A DNA stretch of 64,000 bases, taken from contig NZ_VJWE01000014.1 in the NCBI RefSeq assembly GCF_007993815.1, positions 186,001-250,000 of the forward strand, given 5' to 3'. Every line of letters begins with the position of its first letter. Position 1 is the first letter of the stretch. Below the pieces are notes generated by a model that was not told the DNA's origin, searched no databases, and worked only from the letters and a program-made list of their open reading frames with translations. The translations under genes were made by a program, and so were the position numbers. Positions 62,206-64,000 of this stretch are shown here, piece after piece. The stretch is from Acidovorax delafieldii (GTDB lineage Bacteria > Pseudomonadota > Gammaproteobacteria > Burkholderiales > Burkholderiaceae_C).

Positions 62206-62359
62206 GCTGAATCGGCGGGACGGCAAGCGAAGATCGCGCCATTCGGGATGCAGTGCCAGGCGCAAGGCACAGCGATACCTTGACGGTATCGCGAGCACTT
62301 GCAACGCAGCAATGCGCCCGAATGGCGCAAGAAGCGCATGCCTGTCCCGCCGATTCAGC
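62206..62359. repeat. 154-nt hairpin element with perfect 16-bp inverted arms
   Basis: GCTGAATCGGCGGGAC (62206-62221) pairs with its complement at 62344-62359. Further in, GCGCCATTCGGG (62236-62247) pairs with CCCGAATGGCGC (62317-62328), and GCGATACC (62272-62279) with GGTATCGC (62285-62292) around a 5-nt loop. The whole folds as one long stem with internal bulges. The right arm contains the stop codon of the SDR gene at 62355. No ORF inside. It is unlike the element at 15933-16046 in sequence. Confidence 0.8.
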
Positions 62360-63257
62360 GCGCTAAAGCCTTTCCAACTTCGTTGGTTCCTTGCGCTGCG
62401 CCACTTTGTGGTACTTGCTCGCCCGCGCGCTCGGTCACCTCGGCCAGGCGGGCCGCCAGTTGCTCGGGCACATCGGCGCCAATACCCAAGTGGATGCCCT
62501 GTGTGAGGGTGATATGGGCCGCTTCAAACGTGCCCGCACCGGCACACAAAATGGTGCGCGAAGGCGCGCTTTCGTGCGCCAGCACCAGCATGGCGGGCAC
62601 CACGGCCTCGGGCTTCAGGGCGTCCAGCACCTCCTGGGGCATCAGGCCCTCGGTCATGCGCGTGGCGGCCGTGGGGGCCAGGGCGTTCACGTGGATGTTG
62701 TACTTGGCGCCTTCGATGGCCAGGGTCTGCATCAGCCCCACCTGGGCCAGCTTGGCTGCGCCGTAGTTGGCCTGGCCAAAGTTGCCGTACAGGCCGGTGG
62801 AGGATGTCGTCATGACGATGCGGCCGTACTGCTGGGCCACCATGTGCGGCCATACGGCCTTGCAGCAGTTGGCGGCGCCCATCAGGTGCACGTCCACCAC
62901 CAGGCGGAAGTCGGCCATGTCCATCTTGGCGAACGACTTGTCGCGCAGGATGCCTGCGTTGTTGACCAAGATGTCCACCCGGCCCCAGGCGTCGATGGCC
63001 TGCTGCACCATGGCCTCGACGGCCGCAAAGTCGGTGACCGACGCGCCATTGGCCAGCGCCTCGCCGCCTGCGGCGCGGATCTCGTCGACCACGGCCTGCG
63101 CGGCCGTCACCGTGCCGCCGCTGCCGTCCACCGCGCCGCCCAGGTCATTGACCAGCACCTTGGCGCCGCGCTGGGCCAGCGCCAATGCATGCTGGCGGCC
63201 CAGGCCACCGCCTGCGCCCGTCACGATGGCCACGCGGCCTTGGAAATCAATACCCAT
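62355..63257 (-). CDS. Short-chain dehydrogenase (FabG/hydroxyacyl-CoA dehydrogenase type)
   Basis: SDR of 300 residues. TGAGGGLG is the cofactor motif; the DLGGAVDGSGG insert and ILVNNAGILRDKSFAKM are typical of the peroxisomal multifunctional-enzyme type (3R)-hydroxyacyl-CoA dehydrogenases; the catalytic Ser is in TTSSTGLYG and Tyr/Lys in YGAAK. GGAG lies 9 nt before the ATG at 63257. Probably acts in fatty acid or similar acyl-CoA oxidation. The last 15 or so residues (QGTNEVGKALAR) and the stop run into the 154-nt hairpin element, so the native C-terminus may have been replaced. Confidence 0.9.
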   Translation of the reverse strand: MGIDFQGRVAIVTGAGGGLGRQHALALAQRGAKVLVNDLGGAVDGSGGTVTAAQAVVDEIRAAGGEALANGASVTDFAAVEAMVQQAIDAWGRVDILVNNAGILRDKSFAKMDMADFRLVVDVHLMGAANCCKAVWPHMVAQQYGRIVMTTSSTGLYGNFGQANYGAAKLAQVGLMQTLAIEGAKYNIHVNALAPTAATRMTEGLMPQEVLDALKPEAVVPAMLVLAHESAPSRTILCAGAGTFEAAHITLTQGIHLGIGADVPEQLAARLAEVTERAGEQVPQSGAAQGTNEVGKALAR

Positions 63258-63510
63258 GGTGAAGGTTCTCCTGTTGTCTTGGTCGATGAATGTGTGGAAC
63301 GCAAAAACCCCTGGCACCTCACCGCAGGTGCGGATGCCGCGCGCTGCACTGTAAGCCACTGCGAGGCCCGTGCGCGTTGCGCAGGCGACTGGATATGGCA
63401 CCAACCCATTCCAGGGCCAGAACATAGCGCGCGGTAACGCGGCACATTGGGAATAATGGGTAGCTGCGCAGGTCCCCAAGAGTGGCTGGCGCATCCCTCC
63501 TTCACTCATT

Positions 63511-63560
63511 TTTTGATAGCTGCTAGCGCTTGCAGTACTAGCGCTACCGGCCACTTTGAC
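63511..63560 (+). repeat. Dispersed intergenic repeat, near-consensus copy
   Basis: A T-run, GATAGCTGCTAGCGCTTGCAG, then TACTAGCGCTACCGGCC. It ends about 14 nt before the DUF427 gene, inside a 316-nt gap (63258-63573) in which I see no gene. Confidence 0.8.
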
Positions 63561-63573
63561 CCAAGGATCTCCC

Positions 63574-63855
63574 ATGAAAGCCATCTGGAACGGCGTAGTG
63601 CTTGCCGAAAGCGATGACACGGTGGTGGTGGAAGGCAACCACTACTTTCCCGAAAGCGCGCTGCACCGCGACTACTTCACGTTCAGCAACCACAAGACCA
63701 CCTGCGCCTGGAAGGGCCAGGCCAGCTACCTGTCGCTGCTGGTCAACGGCGAGATGAACACCGACGCTGCGTGGTTCTATGCCGACCCCAAGCCCGAGGC
63801 CGCTGAGATCAAGGGCCGCGTCGCGTTCTGGAAGGGTGTGAAGGTCACGGCCTGA
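63574..63855 (+). CDS. DUF427 family protein
   Basis: Protein of 93 residues and complete DUF427 domain: MKAIWNGVVLAESDDTVVVEGNHYFP, then TTCAWKGQASYLSLLVNGE and a closing AAWFYADPKPEAAEIKGRVAFWKGVKV. A small all-beta cytoplasmic protein of unknown role. CAAGGA lies 8 nt before the ATG at 63574. Confidence 0.9.
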   Translation: MKAIWNGVVLAESDDTVVVEGNHYFPESALHRDYFTFSNHKTTCAWKGQASYLSLLVNGEMNTDAAWFYADPKPEAAEIKGRVAFWKGVKVTA

Positions 63856-63907
63856 AACGGCCTGCCAGCACGCTCAGCAGGTTATCCCTGCGCGCGCTGG
63901 ACAATCA

Positions 63908-63916
63908 TGTGGATAA
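63908..63916 (-). promoter_or_regulatory. Perfect DnaA-box match
   Basis: TGTGGATAA is the complement of the consensus TTATCCACA. A weaker TTATCCCTG lies 30 nt to the left. The 145 nt after the DUF427 gene are AT-richer than the surroundings and hold no gene to the window edge. Confidence 0.5.
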
Positions 63917-64000
63917 GTTTTGGCAAGTCCTGTATGACAACGCCAAGTGCTTGATTTGCAAGGGAATGCACTGCATTGCCTCATTTTTAGGCAATTTACA

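Overview
The window is GC-rich bacterial chromosome with short intergenic gaps and genes on both strands. The gene content (homodimeric pyruvate dehydrogenase-type E1, beta-class GST, a Bug-type tricarboxylate receptor, TruC, YlqF, DUF2242, DUF2322, DUF3014 and DUF427 proteins) and a dispersed intergenic repeat built on ATAGCT and AGCGCT suggest a betaproteobacterium of the Comamonadaceae, Acidovorax-like. That assignment is inference from protein flavour; no rRNA or other marker is present. I saw no tRNA, rRNA, CRISPR array or transposase gene.

Layout. 1-8.8 kb: the 5' part of an aceE-like E1 gene divergent from an Lrp/AsnC regulator, then a leftward run of housekeeping genes (DUF3014, an esterase, a DODA-type dioxygenase, arfB, aroQ, a Tyr/Pro-rich secreted protein) and rightward glnS with a strong terminator. 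8.9-13.1 kb: a visibly AT-richer accessory patch carrying an OLD-like ATPase with a TOPRIM-like tail, overlapped by a DNA adenine methylase, followed by a decayed second copy of a DUF924 gene, a frameshifted small ORF and two tandem MNT-type nucleotidyltransferases. The intact DUF924 gene lies at 13.9 kb, divergent from a NYN/OST-HTH protein.

14.5-31 kb: metabolic and envelope genes, including an M14-like peptidase, a 114-nt inverted-repeat element, a secreted S1C-like protease overlapped by an FHA membrane protein, a PheC-like periplasmic protein, a phospholipase D, an M23 peptidase, rluE, a coupled GST pair with a divergent LysR regulator, and a TetR gene divergent from a saccharopine-dehydrogenase-like enzyme across a perfect 17-bp inverted repeat. 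31-55 kb: a nuclease, two MFS exporters, a DUF1800/DUF1501 secretion pair, a DHH phosphoesterase, TerB, truC, a nitronate monooxygenase, a 1042-residue protein with a beta-helix-like start and a propeller-like end, an OmpA-family protein, a GGDEF/EAL enzyme and ylqF.

55-60.4 kb: a catabolic island with a Baeyer-Villiger monooxygenase, SDR dehydrogenase, Bug receptor, alpha/beta hydrolase and a Crp/Fnr regulator. Together they suggest the route alcohol to ketone to ester to acid plus alcohol. The island lies between a decayed copy of the gshA 3' end and intact gshA. 60.6-64 kb: gshA, a 154-nt hairpin element overlapping the end of an SDR gene, a DUF427 gene, and a perfect DnaA-box match near the edge.

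The main themes are two accessory modules each bordered by a partial duplicate of a resident gene, two kinds of long hairpin repeat, and about a dozen copies of a short intergenic repeat, some placed between convergent genes.
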